Source: Cryptomeria japonica (Eukaryota > Streptophyta > Pinopsida > Cupressales > Cupressaceae). From it: a DNA stretch of 64,000 bases. How positions within the stretch are numbered: the stretch's first letter is position 1; each line of letters starts with the position of its first letter. The notes beneath the pieces were generated by a model, which was given only the letters and a program-made list of their open reading frames with translations, made no database searches and had not been told where the DNA came from. The DNA is taken from contig NC_081405.1 of the NCBI RefSeq assembly GCF_030272615.1, forward strand, positions 568,913,095 to 568,977,094. The letters are read 5' to 3'. A program made the translations under genes and the position numbers. Positions 47,656 to 59,460 of this stretch are shown piece after piece.

Positions 47656-49134
47656 TGCCCTGATTTTTCCTTTAGTTGGTTTCTCTGCAATTTTTGGGGT
47701 TTGATTGTGGGTTTTTCAACTTTGATGGATGATTTTCTGAAGTAGTAAATGTAAGCACAACACAAAAAGTACAACCATTTTGCCTAATCTAACAAAAAGT
47801 GTATGTTCTGCGAGGATGTGTTCAAATCCCCAATGTTTTAACAGGTTTGGATACAAATAATACACTTCAAAAAGACTCTTTATTCAAAGGTCATAAATAA
47901 CATCATAGCCCACTAGTCTCGATACTCCGTCACCTCAAACAGCTGTGTCACCCCCTAGAGGGTGCCTGTTTTTTTGCTTTTTGCCAGAAATTAACCCAAA
48001 GTGAATTGCTTCACAGTTGAGTAGTTATCTTGGGAGATATATGGTGAGTAATCTTGGGGGCGGATTCTTCCCCACCCTTACACTATGATATTATAAATGT
48101 CTGGTTACTGACTCGGTGCAAAGTTTCTATTTCTATGGCTCATAATCAGGCTTCTTGTTCAACCGTCAGTGATAAACTCCCTCAGGAGGCTTCCCAACCT
48201 TTAGAACAAAGGTTTTACATATCTCAAGGATACTGGGGGAAGGCTAATCACTGCGCGCAACCGTTGAAAGGGACTTTCGTCTCCCTCCACTTTTGATTAT
48301 AGTGGGTTGGAACACTTGGCGTCAAAGTCATTTCCCACTTAGGTCATTCCCTTCACACCGGCCATAAACGGCTTTAAGAGTTGATTTCAACTCTTCGAGA
48401 AGGCAGGCTTGCTAAAGGATGTAAATGCTTGAAGGAAAGAAAGCTTTTTAAGAGAGGTCTGACTTTTTGATCACCCAGTTAAGGGGAGAGCATATACCTT
48501 CCACTTTCGATACAAGGCAATCAAAGTTATTTTTAAGCCTTCAGTTAAGTGATTTGCTAACCTCTATTTGGAGATGTTGCTCCAGAAAAAGCATGGTGTT
48601 CCTTTTAACCCTTCATAGCAAAGTGTGTATTTCCAAAAACCTTCGAAAAATAAACATGGTCAACAAAGTAAATCGTGAAAAGGGGAATAACTTCCCTCTT
48701 TTGATTGTGAACAAAACTTTGTAAGTGAGGTTCTTTCCCTTGCAAAATTTAAAATGAATCCTTTTATACACCAAAGGATGGTGAGGTTCTTTTTGAAGCT
48801 ATGTTTGCAAAAAGAAAAGTTTGTATTGTTCCTTTTAGAGCCTAACATAAAGGTTTTCTCCTATGAAAGCAAGAAAATTTCTGATAGTGGTTCTTTTATA
48901 GCCTAAAAACAAAGCGAGTTCAATTTTAAAGAAAAGAAAATCAAATTTTAAACTAACTTAAGTAAGTTAGTAAAAATCTAGTTATCTTGATCCTAAGACA
49001 AAGCTCCCATCTACAATAAAGTTGTTAGAATCCTACAAAATAACCAGTGAAGGATGTTAGATAACTTGGTGGACTTCCACAAGTCTAATTTTTAACTTTT
49101 GGTTACAATTTTTATTTTTCTTATTTCTGTCTGT

Positions 49135-49412
49135 GATGCGCTATACAACAAACTGTACGTGCTACAAAATCATAGCAATGCACTAAAATAAATCAGCGAT
49201 GTGCTATACTATTTTTGGGATGCGCTACTCTGTGTTCCAGAAAACACTGCTCTATTTTTCCCCCATGCTGAAACCTATAGGAGAAATTTAGTGTTTTGAT
49301 GTGCTAATAAACAGACTTTGGGCGCTAGATGATGGACTTAATGCGCTGAACAGTGAATCGAATGTGCTAGGCTGTTAATTGGATGCGCTAAATAGTTAAC
49401 CCAACGTGCTAC
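49135..49412 (-). repeat. TTAGCGCAT array, leader cluster 2 of D
   Basis: About 11 variants (ATGCGCTAT, ATGTGCTAA, ACGTGCTAC on the plus strand) lie close to the primer-binding site of D. Confidence 0.75.
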
Positions 49413-49475
49413 TTCATTTTTACCGCGTACCTACAAAAGGGGTTAAATTAAAAAAATGATTTGATATATGGGGTA

Positions 49476-49495
49476 CAGCCCCATGGTGGGCGCCA
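49476..49495 (-). other. Primer-binding site of element D
   Basis: On the minus strand, TGGCGCCCACCATGGGGCTG lies four bases inside the 5' LTR end. It matches the A site except at one position. Confidence 0.85.
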
Positions 49496-49606
49496 GAAAT
49501 GTATGCAGGAAAAGCGAGTCGATAGAACTCAAAATGCGAAAAATGAAGCTCTATGGAGCCTTGCTCACACACCCATAGGACTTCTTGGTGCAAGCTATGG
49601 AGTTAT

Positions 49607-50810
49607 TGTTGGAAATATGGATGGAGTAACTGAGAGGGGAGGGGTGAATCAGTTACCACAAAAATAAATCCACAAGTCCCTTAGATGTCTTAAATATAAA
49701 CTGCTGAAACTCGGTAAATTAACTTATCATTGTTCATTAAACATTAACATGCATAAAACAAATAACATGAACACAAGTAACACCAGATATAACGTGGAAA
49801 CCCAATTCTGGGAAAACCACCAATGTAACTAGTTACTGATTTTCACTCTTCTGAAGTGAGCCCTGTTAGGAGCCAACCCTGTTAAAGGTTACAAAACACA
49901 CTGTTAGGTGTGACCCTGTTAGAGGATTTAATCACCCTGCTAGGAGTGGCCTTGTGAAAGGTCTTAAGAATAATTCAACCGAATTGTCACCTTGTCAGAG
50001 GATTTACAAAAATGGTTGTTAGACCAACTCTGTTAAGAGATTTCGGTATCACTGCTACAATGGTTAGAAAGCAACAATGAAGTGATCTGAATTAAATACA
50101 ACTTATCTTGCTGATACAGATCTCTGTTCTGCGCCAATAGATCCTTACTGATCACATATATCTTTTCTGCACCTCAAGGATATCAGAAGTCGCACATTTC
50201 TGCTCCTTCACATTTCCATACTTCTCACACTTAGAAATCGCAACTTGATCTCTCATATATACTATTCAGGTTACCAAGTCGGCCCAATTACAAGTTAAAA
50301 TAAATATTACATAGGTCGGCTACATATACAAGTTTCAATAAATAAATTCTGCTTCGGTCGGCTGCATAAACATTTCACTGATGCTCGGTGAACATTGCTG
50401 ATTTTTCGGTAACCGACTGAACTCGGTAAGTACTGTGAACTTGGTAAAGACTGACTTTCTTTTACATATTGTTCGAAGACCGACTGAACTCGGTAAAGAC
50501 TACGAACTCGGTAAAGACTGACTTTCTTTCACATATTCTTCAAAGACCGACTAAACTCGGTAAAGTCTGCGAACTCGGTAAAGACTGACTTTCTTTCACA
50601 TATTCTTCGAAGACCGACTGAACTCGGTAAAGGCTGCGAACTCGGTATAGCATTCTGGAGTGCTAGGTAGACTCTGTAACTTGCTTCTCTTACCGTCTGA
50701 ACTCGGTAGACTCTGTCTAACTGCCTTGCCGAACATGCTGAGCTCGGTAGACTGATATGACATTTGTGTAACATCAAAGACAATACACAATTAAACAATT
50801 GTATCCAACA
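49607..50810 (-). repeat. 3' LTR of E
   Basis: On the minus strand it starts TGTTGGATACAATTG and ends TTTCCAACA. It holds a 67-bp tandem repeat (50409-50660, about 3.7 copies), a minus-strand TATATA near 50258, an array of short CC-TTAAC-GG units (49858-50045), a GTGG/CCAC block (49793-49820) and the C-loop hairpin with a perfect 8-bp stem, GTAACTGA/TCAGTTAC (49626-49656). Confidence 0.93.
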
Positions 50811-51222
50811 ATCTCCCTCTTTGGCATTGATGGCAACACAACATGTCATAGCAGAATAAAATTTGAAAGCAGGTCTTTTCTTTTATGACAGCAACATGCC
50901 GACATAACTTTCCCTTTGGATAGAGAACACTCCTTCTTTCAATAATCTCCCTCTATGAAGTAACTTCATCTTTGGACGGTAAAACTCTCCCTCTTTATCA
51001 AACAACTCTCCCTCTTTATCTTAATGAACTTTCTTTCAAATTTTAGTAGGATATGACAATAAAACTCTCCCTCTTTGACAACACATGCCAAAGACAATAA
51101 GACTTCATCTGAGTTATAATGTACCTTTTGTACTGATTCATATGCAATATTTTCCTGATTATACTGCATCAACTAGTAGATTTTTCACTTAGGATGAGTT
51201 GATGCATCACTAAAACTTTTCT
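50811..51222 (-). other. 3' untranslated region and purine tracts of E
   Basis: The polypurine tract abuts the LTR at 50811-50826 (minus strand GCCAAAGAGGGAGAT). Further GAGGGAGA tracts occur near 50950, 50985, 51007 and 51067, so five purine tracts lie in 260 bp. Confidence 0.75.
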
Positions 51223-54200
51223 TTAGTGAATTTCAGATAGGAGAGTGACCCCTAACTTACCTCTTAGATACATGAATGCATCCTTAGCCAATGGTTTTGT
51301 GAATATGTCAGCAATTTGTTCCTTTGTGTGAATATATTCCAATCTGATCTCCTTGTCCTGCACTAATTCTCGGACAAAATGATATTTTATTGCAATGTGC
51401 TTGGTTTTGGGATGCATCACTGGATTCTTGGACATGTCAATTGCACTTGTATTATCATAGAACATAACAATTGGTTCTTTGATTTCCATTTTCATGCCTG
51501 CCAATAGCTGTTTAAACCAAACAACATTTGAACAATTTACTGCTGCAGCAACATATTCTGCCTCTGCTGTAGATTGGGATATACAGTTCTGCTTTTTGCT
51601 TGTCCAGGAAACTAATCTCTTTCCTAGAAAGAATGCTCCTCCGCTTGTACTTTTTCTATCATCAATGTTTCCTGCCCAATCAGCATCAGTAAATACTTTC
51701 AAATCAAAATTTCCTCCAAATTTGTACCATAATCCATATTCTTCAGTTCCTTTCAAATATCTCATTATTCTTTTGATTGTCGTCATGTGACTTTCTCTTG
51801 GTTTTGCTGAGAATCTTGCAACAATACCAACTGCAAGAGCAATATCTGGTCTAGTATGAACAACATACTGCAGCTTTCCAATCATAGATCTATACAGTGT
51901 TTGATCTACTTCTTGTGATTCATCTTCCTTGGTAAGCTTCAATCCAGTACACATAGGAGTTCCAACTGGTTTACAATCTTCCATACCGAATTTTTTCAGT
52001 ATCTCTTTGATGTATTTTGATTGAGTAATGTAGATACCATTTTTGTTCTGTTGAATTTGAAGACCAACAAATAATTTGATCTTACCAAACATAGACATTT
52101 CAAATTCCTTATTCATTTGTACTAAAAATTCTTTGCAAAGATCATCATTTCCTGTGAAAATAGTATCATCTACAAATATTTCTGCTAAGACAATTTTGTT
52201 ATCTGATCCTTCCTTGATATACGAGCTACTATTATCATTAGTTCTTTGAAATCCAATCTGAATAAGATAGTTATGCAATCTTTCATACCATGCTCTAGGG
52301 GCTTGTTTCAGACCATACAATGCTTTATGTAATTTGCAGACCATGTCCTTCTTTTGTGGATCAACAAAACCTTTAGGTTGTTCAATATAAACCTCTTCAT
52401 CCAATATACCATTAAGAAATGCAGATTTAACATCCATCTGATAAACTTTGAATCCTTTGTAGGCGGCATATGCAAGTAAGGTTCTGACTCCTTCCAATCT
52501 TGCAACAGGAGCAAAAGTTTCTCCATAGTCTATTCCTTCTTGTTGAGCATATCCTTTGCATACTAGTTTTGCTTTGTTTCTTGAAACTTTGCCATCTTCA
52601 TTCAGTTTATTTCTGAATACCCACTTAGTTCCAATCACATTTTTATCCTTAGATCTGGGTGCAAGAGTCCATGTCTTATTTTTCTCTATCTGTTCTATCT
52701 CTTCTTTCATAGCCTCTGTCCAACTATCATTTCCCAATGCATCTTTGACATTTCTAGGTTCAAAATGAGCAAGTAAACAAGTGCTCTTCAACTTACCTCT
52801 TGTCATGGTTCCTTCAGATTTGTCTCCAATGATCTGATCTGCTGAGTGATGTCGTCTGACATACTCGGCTAATACAGGTTTCTTGCCTTTAGAATGAATT
52901 TCATCATTGTCCTCTTGTTCTTCAACTGGCTGGTCCGGCTCAATAAATATTGGCTCGGTTTCTTCAGACTCGGTAGACACTGGTTCTGGTTCATCAGACT
53001 CGGTAGATACTGGCTCGGTTTGCTCTTTCTGTAACTCGGTTACTGATGACTCGGGAGTAGAAGATTCTTGATTAGCAGATGTATCTGGTATTGTATCAGG
53101 TTCAATAGACAGAAATCTTCTATAATCTTCTGGTTCTCTTTTGCTTTCTTCTTCAGATCTTTCTGCAAACTCATCAACTTTCACATGTGCACTTTCTATA
53201 ACTTTATGAGTAGATAAGTTCAAACATCTATATGCTTTACTCTTGCAAGAATATCCGAGGAATATGCCTTCATCACCTTTCACATCAAATTTTCCTTTTC
53301 TAGATTCTTTCAAAATGTAACATTTACTTCCAAATACTTTTAGGTAACTTACATTAGGTTTGTAGCCATACCATAATTCATAGGGGGTTTTGAATGAGTC
53401 CTTCTTCAGCTGTACTCGGTTCAAGGTATGAACAGCAGTGCTGATAGCTTCCTTCCAGTATTTGATAGCAATATTCTTTTCAATTATTAAGGTTCTTGCA
53501 CAATCCATGATAGATCTGTTCCTTCTTTTAGCTATTCCATTTTGCTCAGGAGTTCTAGGAGCTGATACTTGTCTTTTGATTCCTCTTTCAATGCAAAAGT
53601 TATTGAATTCATGAGAGATGAATTCACCACCTCTGTCTGACCTTAGACATTTAAGTCTTTTACCTGTTTCTTTTTTTACTCTGGCCAAATACCATTTGAA
53701 CTTTTCAAATGCTTCTGATTTGTTCCTTAAATACATGACAGTCATCATTCTTGAGTAATCATCAACAAAAAGAATGAAGAACTTTTCTCCAGTATAACTT
53801 TCAGTTCCTATGGGTCCACATAAATCAGTATGCACAATTTCTAATATATCTTCAGATTGATAGTTTTTGCTTTTGAAACTAGTCTTTCCCATCTTTCCAA
53901 TTTGACAATTCTTACATAGACCGACCTCAGGTTTCTTTATATCTGGAATACCTCTTACTTTTCTGAATTTACTTATTTTCACTAGGTTATCAAAATTTAC
54001 ATGACATAACCTTTTGTGCCATAACCAACTTTCTTCAACTTGAGCAATAAAACATGAATTTTCACTTGTTTCAAATCGGAACAAATTACCTTTTGTTTGA
54101 GTGCCTGATCCAATCAGCTTTCCTTGATTATTTAGCAGTTTGGCCTTTCCATGCATGAATTCCACCTTGAGTCCACTATTAAGTAGCTGTGCCACACTCA

Positions 54201-55455
54201 TCAAGTTGTGATTGAGACCTTCAACCCAGTAGGCATCATCAAATACAAGTTCTTTGGTTATAGGGATTCTACCTCTTCCTTTTATGTAGCGAGGTTCATT
54301 ATTACCAAACCTTACACTACCTCCATCATAGTCTATAAAATGTTCAAACTTGGTTTTATCACCAGTCATATGATGAGAGCAACCACTGTCTATGATCCAA
54401 ATATCATTTTTGCTTATATGAGAAATAAGTGCCATCTTATCTTCCTCATCATTATCAGAATCATCTCTTATAGCAATATAAACAATTTCATCTTCACTAT
54501 TATCAGAATCCTTAGCCATAAAGCATGTTTTCTTACCTTTGAATGATTTGTAGTCCTTTTTGCCATTCCATTTGTGATCTTTCTTCTCATCTTTTCTCTG
54601 CTTGTTTGGGCATCTAGCAGCAATATGACCGACTTCATCACATGAAAAACAGATTAGAGGAACTTTGCCTCTGTATTTTCCTCTACCTTTGGAATATTTC
54701 CTTGCTAGAAGAGCTTCAATTATTTCAAGATCACTGTCTGAACTTGGTTCTGATTCATCTTCACTTTCTGACCGAGATTCCTTTTTCTTTTTGCCTTTCT
54801 CCTTGAGTGAAACCTTAGCTTCAAATGCTGATTCCATGTTTTTGGAAGCTGGAACATAGTTGTCATAGTTGTCTAACTCAAATGCAGTTAATCTTCCAAC
54901 TATGGCCTCTAAATTTATCTTGTGATTTGCTTCACATCTTCTTTCCTGAATTGCAGAAACTCTGATTGCATAAATGGGTAGTAATGTTCTGAGAACTTTG
55001 CTTATGACTGTTTCCTCTGAGATATCACCTCCAGAAGCTTTGATTGCACTGACACTGGCTTTGACTCTTTCAACATACTTTGCAATATTTTCATCCTCAC
55101 TCATTTTTAATTGATCAAACTGTCCTCTCAAGCTTTCTGCTTTGGCTCTTCTCACATTGTCATCACCACCATAGATATCTTTCAGCTTGTTCCACATTTC
55201 AAATGCAGTTTTGCAGTCTTTGACATCATCAAACTCTTCATAGCTTAGGGCAGATGCAATGTCTATCATCATGGTGTTATGAGTCTTCTTTGCAGCAATA
55301 TCAGCAACAGTTAGTGTACCAGTGGGTGTCACATATTCTGTGTCAAGATGTGTCAATCCTGTATCTCCAATGGAAGCCAAATGGAGTCTCATGAGACCTT
55401 GCCATGCTGAAAAGTTATTTCTGTTTAGCCTTGGAATTTCCCTCTTGTAAGACAT
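51223..55455 (-). CDS. Copia E gag-pol polyprotein, 1410 residues, no internal stop
   Basis: Domains in order: gag (about 1-260), zinc knuckle [14 protein letters not shown] (269-282), aspartic protease DSG (356-358), GAG-pre-integrase HxxxxH...CxxC (480-517), integrase (D544, D607), reverse transcriptase (about 920-1170, active site FVDD at 1094-1097 instead of the usual YVDD), RNase H (D1257, E1298 or E1300, D1334). The length is normal for plant Copia, which uses one ORF. The ATG at 55455 follows the primer-binding site by about 50 bases. The integrase glutamate expected at position 643 (D-D-35-E spacing, usual motif VAERKNR) is Lys (IAKRRNR), a GAA-to-AAA change. The element could thus make particles and cDNA but probably could not integrate alone. 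I do not assign the Copia lineage. Confidence 0.95.
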   Translation of the reverse strand: MSYKREIPRLNRNNFSAWQGLMRLHLASIGDTGLTHLDTEYVTPTGTLTVADIAAKKTHNTMMIDIASALSYEEFDDVKDCKTAFEMWNKLKDIYGGDDNVRRAKAESLRGQFDQLKMSEDENIAKYVERVKASVSAIKASGGDISEETVISKVLRTLLPIYAIRVSAIQERRCEANHKINLEAIVGRLTAFELDNYDNYVPASKNMESAFEAKVSLKEKGKKKKESRSESEDESEPSSDSDLEIIEALLARKYSKGRGKYRGKVPLICFSCDEVGHIAARCPNKQRKDEKKDHKWNGKKDYKSFKGKKTCFMAKDSDNSEDEIVYIAIRDDSDNDEEDKMALISHISKNDIWIIDSGCSHHMTGDKTKFEHFIDYDGGSVRFGNNEPRYIKGRGRIPITKELVFDDAYWVEGLNHNLMSVAQLLNSGLKVEFMHGKAKLLNNQGKLIGSGTQTKGNLFRFETSENSCFIAQVEESWLWHKRLCHVNFDNLVKISKFRKVRGIPDIKKPEVGLCKNCQIGKMGKTSFKSKNYQSEDILEIVHTDLCGPIGTESYTGEKFFILFVDDYSRMMTVMYLRNKSEAFEKFKWYLARVKKETGKRLKCLRSDRGGEFISHEFNNFCIERGIKRQVSAPRTPEQNGIAKRRNRSIMDCARTLIIEKNIAIKYWKEAISTAVHTLNRVQLKKDSFKTPYELWYGYKPNVSYLKVFGSKCYILKESRKGKFDVKGDEGIFLGYSCKSKAYRCLNLSTHKVIESAHVKVDEFAERSEEESKREPEDYRRFLSIEPDTIPDTSANQESSTPESSVTELQKEQTEPVSTESDEPEPVSTESEETEPIFIEPDQPVEEQEDNDEIHSKGKKPVLAEYVRRHHSADQIIGDKSEGTMTRGKLKSTCLLAHFEPRNVKDALGNDSWTEAMKEEIEQIEKNKTWTLAPRSKDKNVIGTKWVFRNKLNEDGKVSRNKAKLVCKGYAQQEGIDYGETFAPVARLEGVRTLLAYAAYKGFKVYQMDVKSAFLNGILDEEVYIEQPKGFVDPQKKDMVCKLHKALYGLKQAPRAWYERLHNYLIQIGFQRTNDNSSSYIKEGSDNKIVLAEIFVDDTIFTGNDDLCKEFLVQMNKEFEMSMFGKIKLFVGLQIQQNKNGIYITQSKYIKEILKKFGMEDCKPVGTPMCTGLKLTKEDESQEVDQTLYRSMIGKLQYVVHTRPDIALAVGIVARFSAKPRESHMTTIKRIMRYLKGTEEYGLWYKFGGNFDLKVFTDADWAGNIDDRKSTSGGAFFLGKRLVSWTSKKQNCISQSTAEAEYVAAAVNCSNVVWFKQLLAGMKMEIKEPIVMFYDNTSAIDMSKNPVMHPKTKHIAIKYHFVRELVQDKEIRLEYIHTKEQIADIFTKPLAKDAFMYLRGKLGVTLLSEIH

Positions 55456-55503
55456 CTTGATCTTTAGCTTAGATCCTTGAAATCCTTCCTACAAGCACCG
55501 AAA

Positions 55504-55515
55504 GCTCTGATACCA
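55504..55515 (-). other. Primer-binding site of E
   Basis: On the minus strand TGGTATCAGAGC lies two bases inside the 5' LTR end. It is complementary to the 3' end of plant initiator Met tRNA. Confidence 0.93.
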
Positions 55516-55517
55516 AT

Positions 55518-56721
55518 TGTTGGAAATATGGATGGAGTAACTGAGAGGGGAGGGGTGAATCAGTTACCACAAAAATAAATCCACAAGTCCCTTAGATGTC
55601 TTAAATATAAACCGCTGAAACTCGGTAAATTAACTTATCATTGTTCATTAAACATTAACATGCATAAAACAAATAACATGAACACAAGTAACACCAGATA
55701 TAACGTGGAAACCCAATTCTGGGAAAACCACCAATGTAACTAGTTACTGATTTTCACTCTTCTGAAGTGAGCCCTGTTAGGAACCAACCCTATTAAAGGT
55801 TACAAAATACACTGTTAGGTGTGACCCTGTTAGAGGATTTAATCACCCTGCTAGGAGTGGCCTTGTGAAAGGTCTTAAGAACAATTCAACCGAATTCTCA
55901 CCTTGTCAGAGGAATTACAAAAATGGTTGTTAGACCAACTCTGTTAAGAGATTTCGGTATCACTGCTACAATGGTTAGAAAGCAACAATGAAGTGATCTG
56001 AATTAAATACAACTTATCTTGCTGATACAGATCTCTGTTCTGCGCCAATAGATCCTTACTGATCACATATATCTTTTCTGCACCTCAAGGATATCAGAAT
56101 TCGCACATTTATGCTCCTTCACATTTCCATACTTCTCACACTTCGAAATCGCAACTTGATCTCTCATATATACTATTCAGGTTACCAAGTCGGCCCAATT
56201 ACAAGTTAAAATAAATATTACATAGGTCGGCTACATATACAAGTTTCAATAAATAAATTTTGCTTCGGTCGGCTGCATAAACATTTCACTGATGCTCGGT
56301 GAACACTGCTGATTCTTCGGTAACCGACTGAACTCGGTAAGTACTGCGAACTTGGTAAAGACTGACTTTCTTTCACATATTCTTCGAAGACCGACTGAAC
56401 TCGGTAAAGGCTGGGAACTCGGTAAAGACTGACTTTCTTTCACATATTCTTCGAAGACCGACTGAACTCGGTAAAGTCTGCGAACTCGGTAAAGACTGAC
56501 TTTCTTTCACATATTCTTCGAAGACCGACTGAACTCGGTAAAGGCTGCGAACTCGGTATAGCATTCTGGAGTGCTAGGTAGACTCTGTAACTTGCTTCTC
56601 TTACCGTCTGAACTTGGTAGACTCTGTCTAACTACCTTGCCGAACATGCTGAGCTCGGTAGACTGATATGACATTTGTGTAACATCAAAGACAATACACA
56701 ATTAAACAATTGTATCCAACA
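55518..56721 (-). repeat. 5' LTR of E
   Basis: It has the same length (1204 bp) as the 3' LTR. The C-loop hairpin is at 55537-55567, the GTGG/CCAC block at 55704-55731 and the 67-bp repeats at about 56322-56570. Confidence 0.93.
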
Positions 56722-58068
56722 GTTATGAAGCATAACTCAGCTTCCCAAGGATGGTTCCATGGTTCTCTATCTTGCACAGTCCCTCAAACCAATGTTTTTG
56801 CTCTCAGATCACTGAGCAAAATGGTTTAGGGATGACAAATGCAAGAACGAGAGATGCTTTTATTGATTTTAATATGAGATGCATCCTAAGATATGCATTA
56901 CTCTAGAAATGCAATAAACTAACTATAAGATGACAAGGTTAGTAAACAAACTATCCTAGCATACTATATTAGTTCAATAATTTAAGCTATATGATAAGGA
57001 ACATACTCTAAATTAGCATATTTAGATTAATTCCTTTTTAAAAGAGAGGCTAAATGATGAGCATATATGAAATGTGAAAGCTTGAATGTATTTGAGCATA
57101 AGTATGATACTAAAGACTTGGATGTTTAAATGGAGGAATGAGAGCTCTATTTATAGAAAAAATAGGACAATGGATGGCCAGGATTGAAAGGTTTAATCAA
57201 GGGTTGAGATTGAAAGTTGGAAATCCATGTTTGCAATTGGCACCAATGAAATAGTGACAAATGTCAACATAAGACTGGTCAAGAAAAGGGGTTGGAGACA
57301 TTAAATGCCTGAGAAGACCTCATGGTTATCTTAGTGGGTAAGGGTCAAGCTTAAGTTAAGATTACCCATTGGATTAAGCTTTTATCAAAGGATAAACCCT
57401 TGTGCAAATAATTAAGGGATAACCATGGTCAAAGCAATGAATGCTTGATGAGACCCTTGGGTTACATGGAGGTTGAGTTTAGAGAAAGTCTCTAATCATG
57501 CAAGGGGGTTGAGTTAACCATTAATGGTTTGTAAGAGAAAGTTGTTGGAGATTTGGAGCCTTGAATGGTTATTGAAGACTTTAAGGGTTTGAGAAGTGAC
57601 TTCCCTTTGTTTATGGATGTGACAAAGTTTAGAACATGGGTTAAGTTAATTTAGAACTGATTAGAAGAGTCTAGAAGTGGGGTTAGAAATAGGGTTTAGG
57701 AAGCAAGTGGGAGATGTAGGATTTTGCAAGTGGATGGAGGGATAATAGGATTTTAGTTGAATAAAATGAATTTTATTCAATTTGGTTGTAATTGGGGAAA
57801 TCAAATAAATTAGATTTATTCAATTTAGGATAAACTTTTTAATTAAATTTGAATTTAATTAAAAGTGGATAGAAGGGATTCAATTGAATAAAATGATTTA
57901 CTCATTAAATGGTAAAAAGAAGTCTAGTGAATTTAATTTAAATAAACTGAGTAATTTACTTAATTTAAATAGAAGAATGTGTGTGATTCAATTAAATTAT
58001 ATTTAATTAAATAGAGAAATGAACATAAAATATTCATTTAGGAATATGGTCATTTTTATACATCTACA

Positions 58069-58972
58069 ATAGTATCTGGAGGAGAAGATGGATTGTGTAA
58101 AGACTTTTCTATCAAAATGCAACAAGAATTTGAAATGTCTATGATTGGTGAAGATTCTTCTTAGGATTATAGATCTCACAGACTGAAAAAGGTATATTTT
58201 TGAGTCAATCAAAATATTTAAAAGAGTTTCTTAAAAATTTGGAATGGAGAACTCTAAACCGGTAAGCACACCTATAACAACAAATGACAAATTATCACAA
58301 AGGGATGAATCTACACCTGTGAATCCAACTAGGTACAAATCTATGATAGGAGATTTACTATATTTGACACAAACCAGACCTGATATTATGAATGCAATAT
58401 GTATTGTTTCAAGATTTCAGAGTAATCCTAGAGAAAATCATGAATCAGCAGTAAAAAGGATTTTTCGATACTTACAAGGCACCCCAAATCTTGGATTATG
58501 GTATCCTTGAGATGAAAATTTTGATCTATGTGCATACACAGATGCAAATTGAGCAAGAGACATTGATGATAGGAAAAGCACCATAGGAGGAGCATTTTTT
58601 CTTGGAAATAGATTAGTTTCTTGGCTGAGTAAGAAACAGAGTTGTACATATTTATCAACAACAGAATCAGAATATGTTGTAGCAGCAACTAACTGTACAC
58701 AGTTGCTTTGGCTTAAACAAATGTTGAAAGATTTGAAGGTAAAATGCAAGGAACCTATAACTATCTATTATGACAACACTGCAGCAATTGATATATCTAA
58801 GAATCTGGTATTACATTCTAAAACAAAACATGTTTCTATTAAACTGAATTTTCTAAGGGAAAAAGTTGAAGCAAAAGAAATACAACTAGTTTATGTGAAT
58901 ACTAAAGAACAACTTGCAGATATTTTTAGCAAACCTTTGCCTAAGGAGACTTTTGCGTATCTCAGAGAATAG
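58069..58972 (+). pseudogene. Copia element Y: end of reverse transcriptase and RNase H
   Basis: The sequence resumes just after the reverse transcriptase active-site region (IVSGGEDGLCKDF), continues with EFEMSMIGE and, after stops and an indel near 58160-58240, ENSKPVSTPITTND and TRPDIMNAICIVSRF. RNase H follows: YTDAN (58540), DRKSTIGGAFFLG, STTESEYV (58660), YYDNTAAID (58765), ending KPLPKETFAYLRE. Catalytic Asp, Glu and Asp are still recognisable. About 330 residues found in E between integrase and this point are missing here and at 23099. It is inactive. Confidence 0.87.
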
Positions 58973-59366
58973 CTTGGGGTCATACCCCCACTGGTAGATA
59001 CTTAGAGAGTTGATGTCTGTCATCAATCGACAGAATTAACAAAGACATATTCTTACTCCGGCTTTGATGAGGAAGCTACTTCTTAGGGGGAGTAGTTGGT
59101 ATAATAAAACTAGTTGGTATTTTGTATGTAACAATTGGTATATTGTAACTTTGGCATTTCGTGTCAAAGGGGGAGACATATCTATGGAAAAACACACTAT
59201 CCTTATTATCTTTTGAGGAAAGATTGGTATGGAGAATTTTTGGAAATCACATGTTGCTCCCAGGGGGAGAGATTGTTATTTAGGAAAGATTTTGATTTCT
59301 GGATATGATCTCTTTCGAGATTGTTGGTCTTTGATACTTGGCATTTCTATTTTGGCACTTTGATGG
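58973..59366 (+). other. 3' untranslated region of Y with three purine tracts
   Basis: Tracts of the GGGGGAG type lie near 59082, 59167 and 59262. None abuts the LTR at 59461. The word TTGGCACTTTGATGG at 59352 resembles the ATTGATGCC words that precede polypurine tracts elsewhere, which suggests that the true tract once followed it. Confidence 0.65.
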
Positions 59367-59460
59367 TATTGAATAGAATGCATGTTGATATTTGATCAAG
59401 CTATCAGTAGCTAATCAACAGATCATCCATATGTTGCTTTCTAACAACTACAACATAAAT
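59367..59460 (+). repeat. Copy of the Y 5' flank placed before the Y 3' LTR
   Basis: This 94-bp stretch (TATTGAATAGAATGCATG to AACATAAA) matches 19477-19570, the X sequence next to the Y 5' LTR, with about five differences. It stands where a polypurine tract is expected. Confidence 0.8.

Larger units (their letters stand above)
46498..49475 (-). other. 5' leader of element D with two motif arrays
   Basis: This is about 3 kb between the primer-binding site and gag. I find no domain-bearing gene. Two clusters, 47278-47655 (about 16 copies) and 49135-49412 (about 11 copies), contain the motif ATGCGCTAA on the plus strand, which is TTAGCGCAT in the D transcript. Confidence 0.7.
49607..56721 (-). 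mobile_element. Complete Copia element E, nested in the D LTR
   Basis: The 7115-bp element has two 1204-bp LTRs, a primer-binding site, a polypurine tract and one long uninterrupted gag-pol. GTTAT at 49602-49606 and 56722-56726 is the target duplication. By eye the LTRs differ at about 22 positions (roughly 2%), so it is the youngest clearly dated insertion here. The structure is complete, but one integrase catalytic residue is changed. Confidence 0.95.
49500..58068 (-). repeat. 5' LTR of Gypsy element D, interrupted by Copia E
   Basis: Without E and one copy of its duplication, the LTR is about 1449 bp. On the minus strand it starts TGTAGATGTATAAAAATG at 58068 and ends CTGCATACA at 49500. 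The part 56727-58068 aligns closely with 32702-34041. A TATAAATA box is at 57148-57155. Outside the right end, Y coding sequence resumes directly. Confidence 0.88.

Noticed and set aside
50529-50849. Minus-strand frames with repeated Ser-Leu-Pro-Ser-Ser words in the E LTRs (also 56246-56701)
   Set aside because: They arise from the 67-bp LTR repeat, which is open by chance, and lie in noncoding LTR.
51479-54859. Plus-strand open frames opposite the E gag-pol
   Set aside because: They are antisense shadows of the intact 1410-codon frame and show no domain of their own.
59274-59284. Alternative start of the Y 3' LTR right after the purine tract (TGTTATTTAGG)
   Set aside because: The 5' LTR does not share this part, and the start at 59461 matches the 5' LTR, other LTR starts and the ATAAA duplication. 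The purine tract is more likely one of several upstream tracts.
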